This document shows, piece by piece, positions 44,569 through 53,029 of a DNA stretch of 64,000 bases. The notes under the pieces are model-generated. The model had not been told where the DNA came from, searched no databases, and was given only the letters and a program-made list of their open reading frames with translations. Source of the stretch: Anaerolineales bacterium (GTDB lineage Bacteria > Chloroflexota > Anaerolineae > 4572-78 > J111); NCBI GenBank assembly GCA_020634855.1, contig JACKAU010000024.1, forward strand, positions 1-64,000, read 5' to 3'. How positions within the stretch are numbered: the first letter of the stretch is position 1; each line of letters starts with the position of its first letter. The position numbers and the translations under genes are program-made.

Positions 44569-45927
44569 ATGCCGACGATGCCGCTACCCTTATGGATGGT
44601 TTCGCAAGAGACGCGGGCGCTGCTTACGCGGCTGGGTCGGGTCAAACCGTTTGCTCTGGTCGAGTCGATGGTCCCGGCGGCGGCGCTCTCGCCGGCAGCG
44701 CAGACAGCGATTGAAATTTATTTGGCGCAGGGGCGGCGAGAACTCCGGCAGATGATCTATCTTTTTCTCAACTGGCTGCAAGGGCCTGAGGGCCGGCGTG
44801 CGCCGGCGCATGTGATCCAGCGCCGGTTTACCTTTTTACGACTGCGGTTCAATACCACGCTGTCTCAGTTCGATATCTTTGCCGATGTGATTACTCAGCG
44901 CAGCGAGCATGAAACGGGCGTCTGGCTGTCCGGCCTCGATGCGGTGGCTGCCGATGCCCTGGCCTTGCCGGATTACTACGAGGCGCCACCGGTAATCTGC
45001 TACCTCGACCGGGGCCACGGGGCGGCTATCCGACGGGCCAGAACCCGCTTGCCGGGTGGCGGCGAAAATCCGGTCGCCATCATCCGGGTGCCGCGTGAGC
45101 GTATGGTCGGCAGTGGCATTGCGTCATCATTAATCCATGAGGTAGGGCACCAGGGTTCAGCTTTGCTCGATCTGGTCGAGTCGCTGCGGCCGGTGCTGCA
45201 AGGGATGCAGCGGGTGGGCGGGAAGGATCGACTGGCCTGGGTGATGTGGGAGCGCTGGCTCTCGGAGATCTTGGCCGACTTCTGGGCCGTAGCCCGGGTG
45301 GGTATTTCGGCCACCGTCGGCTTGATGGGCGTAGTGAGCCTGCCGCGGGCCTTTGTTTTTCGGGTCAGTCTCGACGACCCCCATCCGATTCCTTGGATTC
45401 GGGTCAAGCTTAGCTGTGCGATGGGGCATGCCCTCTTTCCGCACCCTCAATGGCCCAGACTGGCCGCCGTGTGGGAATCGTTCTATCCCACGGCCGGCTT
45501 AAATGAAGAAACGCGGGCCTTGTTAGCCACGTTAGAAACCAACATGCCCGGTTTTGTCAGCCTGCTGGTCAACCACCGGCCTAAGCTGCTGCGCGGCCAA
45601 TCGCTCATCGAGGTGCTGGCCGTGGATGAGCGCCGGCCAAACCGGCTGGCAGCCCACTTCGACACGTGGCGCAGCAATCCAGACCTGATGCGGTCGGCTT
45701 CCCCCTCGATCGTTTTTGCGGTGATTGGCCAGGCAAAAGCTAATGGCAAGTTGAGTCCGGAAACTGAAGGGCGTATTGTCGGTGATCTTTTGACGTATTG
45801 GGCGCTGCGTCGCTCGTTAGATACCTCTGAGAGCTGTGCCAAGCAAGAGTTGAAGCCGCACCAAAGGGGCCGCCAGGGGGCAGGGGTCGTGTCTGTTTTC
45901 AACAATGGAAATATTAGAAATAAATAG
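44569..45927 (+). CDS. Putative zinc metallopeptidase (HEVGH)
   Basis: The protein is 452 aa from ATG 44569, two bases after the previous stop, so coupled to protein B. The zincin motif IHEVGHQGSALLD (about residue 190) and a downstream EILADFWAVARVG about 50 residues later give the HExxH plus E-x-x-A-D glutamate third-ligand pattern. The rest shows an Ala/Leu-rich helical N-terminal region (LLTRLGRVKPFALVESMVPA) and no signal peptide. The longer frame from 44524 has no ribosome-binding site. It may process or tether the acidic-leader proteins; this is inference from the cotranscription. Confidence 0.75.
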   Translation: MPTMPLPLWMVSQETRALLTRLGRVKPFALVESMVPAAALSPAAQTAIEIYLAQGRRELRQMIYLFLNWLQGPEGRRAPAHVIQRRFTFLRLRFNTTLSQFDIFADVITQRSEHETGVWLSGLDAVAADALALPDYYEAPPVICYLDRGHGAAIRRARTRLPGGGENPVAIIRVPRERMVGSGIASSLIHEVGHQGSALLDLVESLRPVLQGMQRVGGKDRLAWVMWERWLSEILADFWAVARVGISATVGLMGVVSLPRAFVFRVSLDDPHPIPWIRVKLSCAMGHALFPHPQWPRLAAVWESFYPTAGLNEETRALLATLETNMPGFVSLLVNHRPKLLRGQSLIEVLAVDERRPNRLAAHFDTWRSNPDLMRSASPSIVFAVIGQAKANGKLSPETEGRIVGDLLTYWALRRSLDTSESCAKQELKPHQRGRQGAGVVSVFNNGNIRNK

Positions 45928-45948
45928 TAATTATCATAGGAGGTTATT

Positions 45949-47646
45949 ATGCCCGACGAAATAAATACGAACATCGAATTTACACCGGAGCCCGCGAACA
46001 ACCCGACCATTAAATACGGCGTAAAAGTTAGCGGCGATGCCGCTGAATTGTTGCGGCAAAGCAGTGCTCGTGGCAACACGGTCTCGCTGGCCCCCTCACA
46101 GGTAACGGCTACCGCCGACCTGCTACTCTGGTATGTTATCAGAAAAACTACCGACGGATTGTCGTTCAAGAATTATCAGGCTTTTATGGATTTTGTACTT
46201 TGTCAGGATAGGGCCGCATTCGACTCTTTGGAGGGATTTGAAAGGGATCGCATCCAAAACCAGAAGCAACCGCGTTTTCAAGCGTTGCAGGGAAGACGCT
46301 ACCTGCCCTATACCGATACCGACGCCTATCGTTTATTAAAGATCGCGACAGAGGCCTTCCTTACGGTCAACTGTGGTGTGCCTTTCATCTATCCGGGAGC
46401 CCAAAACCTTCTCAGCGGCCCTCTTGAGGGATTAGACCTGGATCAGGAGTTGAGGCATATCAGTGGCTTAGGTAATAGTGATCTGGTCGAGCAGTGGTGG
46501 GGCGATTACCTGCAAGCCACCAACGGAAGTAACGATCTAACCTTACCGTACCTCATGTTGATCCGAAGAAAGTTGCGGGGTGATGATATTATAATGACGT
46601 TCAACATCGAGTCAGGAACCTGGACGCCCGATGAAGAAAGGTTATGCTATGGTATTTTAGGGGAAAAATTGACCATGCCCTGTTTTGTCGAACTGATCTG
46701 GTCCTATTGGCACGAACAGGGGATGTTAGTCCAGACCATGAACGCCATCAGCCGGCGTTTCCAAAACGTTCACGGTTTCGCCGATCAGGATCCCCTGGCC
46801 ATGATTGAAATTGACCCATTGCGGCCGCTCAATAATTTGCTGTGGGGCTATGTCCAGGATGAGCAGCACCGTCTCTCTCTGGTGCGTCGCGCGTATGAAT
46901 ATGATCACCATTACGGCTTAACGCTAGAAGGCAAGGCTGTTCCCAAGTTACGACCGGCGGATAGCCGTAGCCGTTTTTTGGAGGCCTTCCACCAACTGCT
47001 ACACCTGGCGTCGATTTTCTATAAGCAAGACGACGACACGACCGTCAGAGCCGATGCCTTTCCGGTGCTCAATGCCCTCAAGGATGTCCACATGCTGCTG
47101 TCTGAAGGGGCGCATAACCAGTTTGGCGATTTGCCGGTTACGGCTCGAACTGAAATGCTCATGCAACAATGGCTGCTGGCTCGGCCCGAATTTCGTGAGC
47201 TGCTGCCGACCCGGACGATGGTGGCCTACCCGGAAGAATGGATGGATCGCGTGGATGCCATGAAAAAATTGCAAAGCTGGATAAATACGAGCGTTTTGCA
47301 TTTTCATCACCTGGCCCGATATGGTGAGCAAATTTTGCTCTCGGCTCGTTTTGGTAGCTGGAGTGAGGTGAACGATCCTGAAATAGCGAAAGTGTGGGCC
47401 CGTTTCTGGCGATCCCAAATCCAGGGATACATCCATGCTTACAGCACCGTCACCGGCGTGGACCTGACAGCGACCAATGTATGGCAGCAGCAACGGTCTC
47501 TGGTTACCAGCCAGCCTTCGACCTTGCTCCGCCAGCGACTACTGACAGGTTCGAATATGCCTTCGCTAACCGCGGGAGGGACATCAATCACGTTGTCAAA
47601 ACCGTTTCGAGAGCGGAAGGAAGCTCGAAAAGCAGCTAGAGAATAA
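45949..47646 (+). CDS. Large conserved hypothetical protein of the sigma-54 cluster
   Basis: A 565-aa soluble, mostly helical protein with a strong binding site (GGAGG) before ATG 45949. No motif I can name: it has repeated Trp/Tyr-rich helices (VEQWWGDYLQ, ELIWSYWHEQGML, NNLLWGYVQDEQHRLSLVRRAYEYDHHYGL) and His-rich positions (AFHQLLHLASIFYKQ, VLHFHHLARYGEQ). The basic, Ser/Thr-rich tail ends ERKEARKAARE. No signal peptide or membrane helix. Its place between the zincin and the PLP enzyme, with tight spacing, implies a shared pathway. Confidence 0.75.
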   Translation: MPDEINTNIEFTPEPANNPTIKYGVKVSGDAAELLRQSSARGNTVSLAPSQVTATADLLLWYVIRKTTDGLSFKNYQAFMDFVLCQDRAAFDSLEGFERDRIQNQKQPRFQALQGRRYLPYTDTDAYRLLKIATEAFLTVNCGVPFIYPGAQNLLSGPLEGLDLDQELRHISGLGNSDLVEQWWGDYLQATNGSNDLTLPYLMLIRRKLRGDDIIMTFNIESGTWTPDEERLCYGILGEKLTMPCFVELIWSYWHEQGMLVQTMNAISRRFQNVHGFADQDPLAMIEIDPLRPLNNLLWGYVQDEQHRLSLVRRAYEYDHHYGLTLEGKAVPKLRPADSRSRFLEAFHQLLHLASIFYKQDDDTTVRADAFPVLNALKDVHMLLSEGAHNQFGDLPVTARTEMLMQQWLLARPEFRELLPTRTMVAYPEEWMDRVDAMKKLQSWINTSVLHFHHLARYGEQILLSARFGSWSEVNDPEIAKVWARFWRSQIQGYIHAYSTVTGVDLTATNVWQQQRSLVTSQPSTLLRQRLLTGSNMPSLTAGGTSITLSKPFRERKEARKAARE

Positions 47647-47661
47647 TAGTGTTGGACGAAG

Positions 47662-48759
47662 ATGGAGACAATAGCGCTCGATTTTACATCCTCACTCTAT
47701 CTGGATTTCCGGCACGGGTCCCGGTCACTGGGCCCGTGGTCGCAACTGACCACGGGCCGGCCGGCCGCACTGGCTGAACCGGCCGGTTCCGAAAGAGTCG
47801 CCGATCGACTGGCCAAACTGCAAGGTTGCCAACAGGCCACCCTGGCCCAATCGACGCTACATCTTTTTTGGGATTTATTTGGGTTGCTGGCCGCTGAGCG
47901 AATCGTTATCTTTCTGGATGCCGGTAGTTACCCGATTGCTCGTTGGGGCATCGAACGGGCGGCCGGGCGCGGCGTGCCGGTTCACCGCTTTCCGCATAAA
48001 GATGCAGCGGCGTTAGGTCGCCTGCTGCGGCAAAAGGCCGGCGGCCGGTGGCCGGTGGTGGTGGCCGATGGCATCTGTACCGTGTGCGGCTGCTCGGCGC
48101 CCATCGCCGACTATCTCGAAGTGGTACGTCGGGCCGGCGGCTGGCTGGTGCTTGACGACACCCAGGCCCTGGGTATCTTGGGCGCGGCGCCGGGGCCGGC
48201 CGCGCCCTATGGTCAAGGCGGCGGCGGCTCGCTGCGATATCAGGATATCTCCGGGCCGGATGTGGTGGTCATCAGTTCTTTGGCCAAGGGGTTTGGCGCG
48301 CCCGTGGCGGCGCTATCCGCCAGCAGCGAACTGCTTCGGCAGTTTCGGGCCCGAAGTGAGACGCGGGTTCATTGCAGCCCGCCATCGGCGGCCGATATTC
48401 GCGCCGCCGAACATGCCCTAAGTTTAAACGAAGACGATGGCGACGCACGCCGGTCGCAACTGGCGGCCCGAGTTCACCAGTTTCGGCGCGGATTGGCCGC
48501 GATTGGATTAGAGGCCGAGGGTGGGTTATTTCCGGTTCAAACCTTAAAACCTATACCTGATCTCAAGGCCAAACAGCTTTACGAACGGCTGCTCAAGCAC
48601 GGCGTGCGAACGATCCTGCGGCGGAGTCACCACGACAGCGAACCACGCCTTAGCTTTATAATTACAGCCAGGCACAGCCCCGGCGTTATCGAGCGGGTCG
48701 TGGACGCCCTCGAACAAGTGGTGACGATTACGCCACAGCTTGAGGCTGAATCTGGTTGA
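47662..48759 (+). CDS. PLP-dependent alpha-oxoamine-synthase-like enzyme
   Basis: This 365-aa fold-type-I PLP enzyme is related to 8-amino-7-oxononanoate synthase and 2-amino-3-ketobutyrate CoA ligase. The Schiff-base Lys is in VVISSLAKGFGAPVAAL (about residue 210). The Asp that contacts the pyridine nitrogen is in GGWLVLDDTQALGILG; the His normally following it (DEAH) is replaced by Thr-Gln. Cys-rich ADGICTVCGCSAPI occupies the loop before it. At 365 aa it is slightly short. ATG 47662 with a weak GGACGAAG. The acyl donor is unknown. Confidence 0.82.
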   Translation: METIALDFTSSLYLDFRHGSRSLGPWSQLTTGRPAALAEPAGSERVADRLAKLQGCQQATLAQSTLHLFWDLFGLLAAERIVIFLDAGSYPIARWGIERAAGRGVPVHRFPHKDAAALGRLLRQKAGGRWPVVVADGICTVCGCSAPIADYLEVVRRAGGWLVLDDTQALGILGAAPGPAAPYGQGGGGSLRYQDISGPDVVVISSLAKGFGAPVAALSASSELLRQFRARSETRVHCSPPSAADIRAAEHALSLNEDDGDARRSQLAARVHQFRRGLAAIGLEAEGGLFPVQTLKPIPDLKAKQLYERLLKHGVRTILRRSHHDSEPRLSFIITARHSPGVIERVVDALEQVVTITPQLEAESG

Positions 48760-48803
48760 GGAGACTAACGATAAGTGCTCCGTAGGGGCACAGGAGGCTA
48801 CTG

Positions 48804-50384
48804 ATGAGCAATCAAAGTTATTTTGAAGTTGAGCCGTTTACGGCTTACGACGAATTCGAAGGGGGGGAGTTTGCCCCCGAGTTGGTTGACGAACTCATGG
48901 ACAGCGAAACCCGGTATCGGCGGTCGGGCTTTCGGCGGAAGGCCGGACGTCAATTCAGCCGTTCACCGCGTGGACCGGCCCGCGCTACTCAATTATATCA
49001 ACGATCAGGCAAAAAGCCGGCCCGGCCGTCTCGCCGGCGTCGCCGACCTCATTCCAGGCCCATTCGCCCGGGGGTAATATTCCGCGAGCCGCCTCAGGTT
49101 AGCCCACCGGCCCCAGGCAGCGAGTACATTCGCTGGGTGCAGAGTAGTCTTAACCAGGTTATGAACCTGCACCTCCCGGTTGATGGCATCGTCGGCGTGC
49201 AGACTCGCAGCGCCATTCGCGATTTCCAGCGGCGCGAAGGTTTAACGGTTGATGGCATTGCCGGCCCCGACACTAAAGACGCTCTGACTGCTGCTCGTCG
49301 CCGCCTGAGCGGACAACCCTCTTCAGACACGACCAACGGGGCAACCACTCAAGAATCGGATCAACAGGCAGAGGGGCAATTTTCCGATTTGCGCCCCAGC
49401 TACTTGGCTGGAATAGAAGGAGAGGTCAATCGCCGGAGTAACAGTTATATCCGGTGGGTCCAGCAATCTTTGAACAAAATCCTGGGCTTACGGTTAGTGG
49501 TGGATGGCATCGTCGGTCCCAAGACACGCAGCGCCATTCGCAGCTTCCAGCAGAAGTATGGTCTGGTGGTGGATGGCATCGTCGGGCCAAAAACAGAGGC
49601 TGCCATCAAGGCTGCGTCCAGACCGGGCGCCCCGGTCAGGCCGACGACTTATCGGTACGTAAAGAACTTTTCAGGTCCGGCAGCGGAATGCACCGCCGCA
49701 TTGAAACGAGCCGGGAAAACAAGAGATGAGGCCTTGACCATTATCAATACCCAGATTGGCGTGGCGATTGCTATGTTACGTAAAGCGGCAGCCGACCTTA
49801 AGCGTGGTCGCCGTTCATCCGCGACAAGAGATCTTTTTCTTAAGATATTTAGAGTAAGACCAGAGTTCGTGCCGACCTGGCTGAAAACAACGGCTACTAT
49901 CAAGGATCGGGGCGATGTTGTTGCGGTTCGCTGCAAACGGGTGGCCGATCTGTTAGAGAGTGGAAGAATCAAATTCTTCTGTACGATCAACTCGACTAAC
50001 TGCCCGGATTGTGGGAACGACCCCAGCGACTTTGCTTGTTCGAGTTGGGGGGCTGAAAGCGTAGCGCCGACCAGGAGTAACGTGATATGTCTGGGCAATG
50101 CTTTCTGGGACGACATGAAGGCCGGGAAAACCGCCTCCTTGCTGGCTACGCTGATGCATGAGCCGTTCCATATTTACTTTGGCCAGTATGTGACTGAGCA
50201 TCGATCGGATGCCGGTAAGTTTGGGGGGATCAATTGCATCGTACAGTTCGTCTTTGAAACAAACCATCGCGTCGCACCTGCTCGGGTCAGTCAACGGTGT
50301 ACGAGTATGGCGGTCAGAAATGAGCTAGATGAAATCTTTGAAGAGGTCGACCTTGCAATGGACGCGACGTATGATCGTTCCTGA
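48804..50384 (+). CDS. Peptidoglycan-binding M35-like metallopeptidase with acidic leader
   Basis: A 526-aa protein. It has an acidic leader (FEVEPFTAYDEFEGGEFAPE), the block ELVDELMDSETRYRRSGFRR and a basic Arg/Pro-rich linker. Two PG_binding_1 repeats follow (about 107-170 and 220-272; IRWVQSSLNQVMNLHLPVDG..., IRWVQQSLNKILGLRLVVDG...). The C-terminal domain has NVICLGNAFW followed by LATLMHEPFHIYFGQ, the order seen in M35/LysMe-type peptidases (C-x-x-F-W, then HExxH). It also has several Cys that could form disulphides. No classical signal peptide, so export would need another route. ATG 48804, CAGGAGG ahead. Confidence 0.8.
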   Translation: MSNQSYFEVEPFTAYDEFEGGEFAPELVDELMDSETRYRRSGFRRKAGRQFSRSPRGPARATQLYQRSGKKPARPSRRRRRPHSRPIRPGVIFREPPQVSPPAPGSEYIRWVQSSLNQVMNLHLPVDGIVGVQTRSAIRDFQRREGLTVDGIAGPDTKDALTAARRRLSGQPSSDTTNGATTQESDQQAEGQFSDLRPSYLAGIEGEVNRRSNSYIRWVQQSLNKILGLRLVVDGIVGPKTRSAIRSFQQKYGLVVDGIVGPKTEAAIKAASRPGAPVRPTTYRYVKNFSGPAAECTAALKRAGKTRDEALTIINTQIGVAIAMLRKAAADLKRGRRSSATRDLFLKIFRVRPEFVPTWLKTTATIKDRGDVVAVRCKRVADLLESGRIKFFCTINSTNCPDCGNDPSDFACSSWGAESVAPTRSNVICLGNAFWDDMKAGKTASLLATLMHEPFHIYFGQYVTEHRSDAGKFGGINCIVQFVFETNHRVAPARVSQRCTSMAVRNELDEIFEEVDLAMDATYDRS

Positions 50385-50484
50385 GAGATTAGGTCATTAT
50401 GAGCATAAATACATCGTCAACGAATGATACACGTTTCGGCGGTCGACGGTCAACCGTCAGCGGTCGTGTCGAGCGAGGTTGGCT

Positions 50485-51336
50485 ATGATCATCGACTGCC
50501 ACTGCCACGCCGGTAAGGGCGACGGGCTGACCGGCCCGTGGGATACGGCTGCGCCGTTAGAGGACTATTTGCGGCGGGCGGCTACGTCCGGCATTCAACG
50601 CACGGTCCTTTTTGCTGCCTTTCACTCTGATTACGCGGTCGCTAATCGGGAGGTAGGGCGGATTGTGGCCGGCCAGCCCGATCGCTTTTACGGTTTTGCC
50701 TTTATTCACGCCCGACACGATCGGGGGCGGGTGGCGGCGTTGGTGCGGGAGGCTGTTGAACGTTTCGGCTTTGTGGGGATCAAAGTCCATCGCTATGATG
50801 CGCGCATTAGCCGCGAAATTTGTGAGGTGGCGCAGAGTTATAGGCTGCCGGTGTTGTACGATGTGATGGGCGAGGTCTCGATCTGCGAACTGCTGGCCAG
50901 GGAGTACCCGCAGGTTAACTTCATTATCCCGCACCTGGGCAGCTTCGCCGATGACTGGCGGGCACAGCACGCTTTTATCGATCCTCTGGCGCGTCACCCC
51001 AACATTTATACGGACACCTCCGGCGTTCGCCGCTTCGACTTGCTGGTCGAGGCGGTTGAACGGGCCGGGCCGGACAAGATTCTCTTCGGCTCCGACGGGC
51101 CGTGGCTTCATCCGGGGCTGGAGTTGGCCAAGGTGCGGGCGTTGGGGTTACCGCCCTCGGCTGAACAGCTTGTGTTTGGCCAAACATTTCTCCGGTTAAT
51201 CAGCCAGGTACGCACGCTTCTGGCCACCGGTGGGTTGAACCGTGAGTTCAAAAGATATTTTGGCCCGGTAACACCTTCATCACGGTCCGCTCAGTTACTG
51301 GACCCGTGGCTTGTCCGGCGTCAGGAGGCAGAGTGA
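50485..51336 (+). CDS. Amidohydrolase-family (amidohydrolase_2) TIM-barrel hydrolase
   Basis: A 283-aa metal-dependent hydrolase. Metal ligands are visible in MIIDCHCHAG (H-x-H), the later VNFIIPHLGSF His, and LFGSDGPWLHPG (catalytic Asp). VGIKVHRYD fits the second-strand ligand. The family covers decarboxylases, lactonases and dipeptidase-like enzymes; no substrate can be given. ATG 50485 is preferred to the TTG at 50479 because GAGG (50475-50478) fits it. Last gene of the presumed sigma-54 operon, 100 bases after the peptidase. Confidence 0.85.
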   Translation: MIIDCHCHAGKGDGLTGPWDTAAPLEDYLRRAATSGIQRTVLFAAFHSDYAVANREVGRIVAGQPDRFYGFAFIHARHDRGRVAALVREAVERFGFVGIKVHRYDARISREICEVAQSYRLPVLYDVMGEVSICELLAREYPQVNFIIPHLGSFADDWRAQHAFIDPLARHPNIYTDTSGVRRFDLLVEAVERAGPDKILFGSDGPWLHPGLELAKVRALGLPPSAEQLVFGQTFLRLISQVRTLLATGGLNREFKRYFGPVTPSSRSAQLLDPWLVRRQEAE

Positions 51337-51371
51337 TTTAGAAACAAGCCGGTACCAGGTAAAAAATCCTG

Positions 51372-51401
51372 TTGACATTTGCCACTAAACAGCATTAACA
51401 T
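51372..51401 (+). promoter_or_regulatory. Housekeeping promoter of rpoN
   Basis: TTGACA (51372-51377), 18-bp spacer and TAACAT (51396-51401), about 210 bases ahead of the rpoN start. It suggests that rpoN and its activator are made under sigma-70, separately from their target operon. I see no other feature in the 51337-51612 gap. Confidence 0.55.
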
Positions 51402-51615
51402 GTAAGGTAAGATTTCTTTCCCAAAAACATTCCTTCACTTTAAGCCCGGTATTTTACCACCTCCTCCCGACGATATTCTTAAACATTATCTCAGCGAACT
51501 TCATTAGCCACTAACAGTGTGACCGGCTTACTTATTGTCGTTACGGTGAGTATGTTAATTTATCGAAAAACATCCAGAGTTGGACTTGGATTACTTTCGA
51601 GATTGAAGGGAGATG

Positions 51616-52980
51616 ATGAACACCAAGCTTTCGCTCAAAATGCAACCCAAAATCAGTTTAGGCGTGGTGATGAACAGTAAATTACTGCGGCTAGCGACGG
51701 TAGAGCTTGAACAGGTGGTTTGGAGCGAACTGGCCGACAATCCGGCCCTTGAACTGGCCCGTGAAGTAGAATCACCCAACCGGAAACACAGCGACTATAG
51801 GGTTGAGGCCAGTTTACCGGCAGCAAACATGACTTCCGGTTATGACCGAGCCGGGGTTGCGCATAAAGCGTTTGCTCACGACCTGGACCGTATGGTCGAA
51901 CAAGTTAGGATCATCCCCTCGGTGACAGACCGACTGCTGGCTCAAGTCAGATTAATGGTCGATGGGCCAGATCTTGATCTGGCGATGAATCTACTCCAGT
52001 TTCTAGATGGGCACGGATATCTAAGATTGAGTGCGGAGGCATTGGCTGCCGCGCTTAATATTTCAACGGCGTCGGTGGACCACGGGGTTGAGATTCTCCA
52101 CCAACTCGATCCGCCAGGTATTGGGGCGCGTGACGAGCGGGAATGTTTGCTAATTCAGTGTAAGCATCTGGAAGAAACTGGAATCGATTGTGGTATCGTC
52201 CGGCGTATCCTGACGGAAGTATGGGATGACTTCACCCATCAACGCTGGCTGCGAATGGCTAAAACGTTACGCCTGCCGGTCACGGCTATCGAAGAGGCGC
52301 GGTCATTTATCGTACAGAATTTCTACCCTTATCCTTTGCAGTTGATCGATGCCGGCGCCGAAAACGGAGAAACCCTCACTCAAGCCGATCTAATTATCGT
52401 ACGCAACTCTAGCGGTAGTCGGATATTTTACACGCTTGAGATCCCCCAGGCCCAAACTCTGGAAATGAGAGTCAGCCCCCACTTCGACCGGGCTTCTAAA
52501 GCAGGTACTAACCTGGGCAGTGGATTAGCGGCGGCCGACCTGGCTTGGATCAAAGCTCAGCTCGATCGGGCTCATCTGTTTATCGCTGCGCTAAATCAGC
52601 GTTGGGCTACCCTGCGCCGCATTGGCCAATATCTGCTTGATTGCCAAGCGGAGTTTATAGAGGCCGGACCTCGATACCTTAAACCGCTAACGCGGGCGAA
52701 AGTAGCCGCCGATCTCGGCTTCCATGAATCGACCGTTAGCCGCGCTATTAATGAGAAAACGGTACAACTGCCGGGCGGGCAGTTGATACTGCTGAGTGAT
52801 TTTTTTGATAATTCATTAGCTACCAGAGAAGCTATTCGCCAACTGCTGGTCCATTCTAACAAAACGTTAACGGATCATGAGATTGCCCGTCACTTGCAAG
52901 CTGAAGGATTAAACCTGGCCCGGCGAACCATAACGAAATATCGCCAACAACTCAATATTCCGGCAAGCTATCAGCGTTAG
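51616..52980 (+). CDS. rpoN: RNA polymerase sigma-54 factor
   Basis: A 454-aa sigma-54. Region I is SLKMQPKISLGVVMNSKLLRLATVELEQVVWSELADNPALEL, the activator-interacting domain with the family pattern L-x-x-E-L-x-x-N-P. The core-binding domain contains LLQFLDGHGYLRLS and QLDPPGIGARDERECLLIQ. The HTH region has VAADLGFHESTVSRAI, and the RpoN box is ARRTITKYRQQLNI near the C-terminus. Two adjacent ATGs (51613, 51616); the second gives better spacing from GAAGGGAG. It lies 49 bases ahead of its likely activator, not in the usual lptB-rpoN-hpf context. Confidence 0.95.
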   Translation: MNTKLSLKMQPKISLGVVMNSKLLRLATVELEQVVWSELADNPALELAREVESPNRKHSDYRVEASLPAANMTSGYDRAGVAHKAFAHDLDRMVEQVRIIPSVTDRLLAQVRLMVDGPDLDLAMNLLQFLDGHGYLRLSAEALAAALNISTASVDHGVEILHQLDPPGIGARDERECLLIQCKHLEETGIDCGIVRRILTEVWDDFTHQRWLRMAKTLRLPVTAIEEARSFIVQNFYPYPLQLIDAGAENGETLTQADLIIVRNSSGSRIFYTLEIPQAQTLEMRVSPHFDRASKAGTNLGSGLAAADLAWIKAQLDRAHLFIAALNQRWATLRRIGQYLLDCQAEFIEAGPRYLKPLTRAKVAADLGFHESTVSRAINEKTVQLPGGQLILLSDFFDNSLATREAIRQLLVHSNKTLTDHEIARHLQAEGLNLARRTITKYRQQLNIPASYQR

Positions 52981-53029
52981 CAATAATGTGTTTTAACTTG
53001 GCCGAAAAGCCAAAAAAGGGAGAAATACG

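Noticed and set aside
43088..51336. Extracellular contractile injection system or toxin export cluster
   Set aside because: No tail sheath, tube, baseplate, spike or AAA Afp15-like genes are present.
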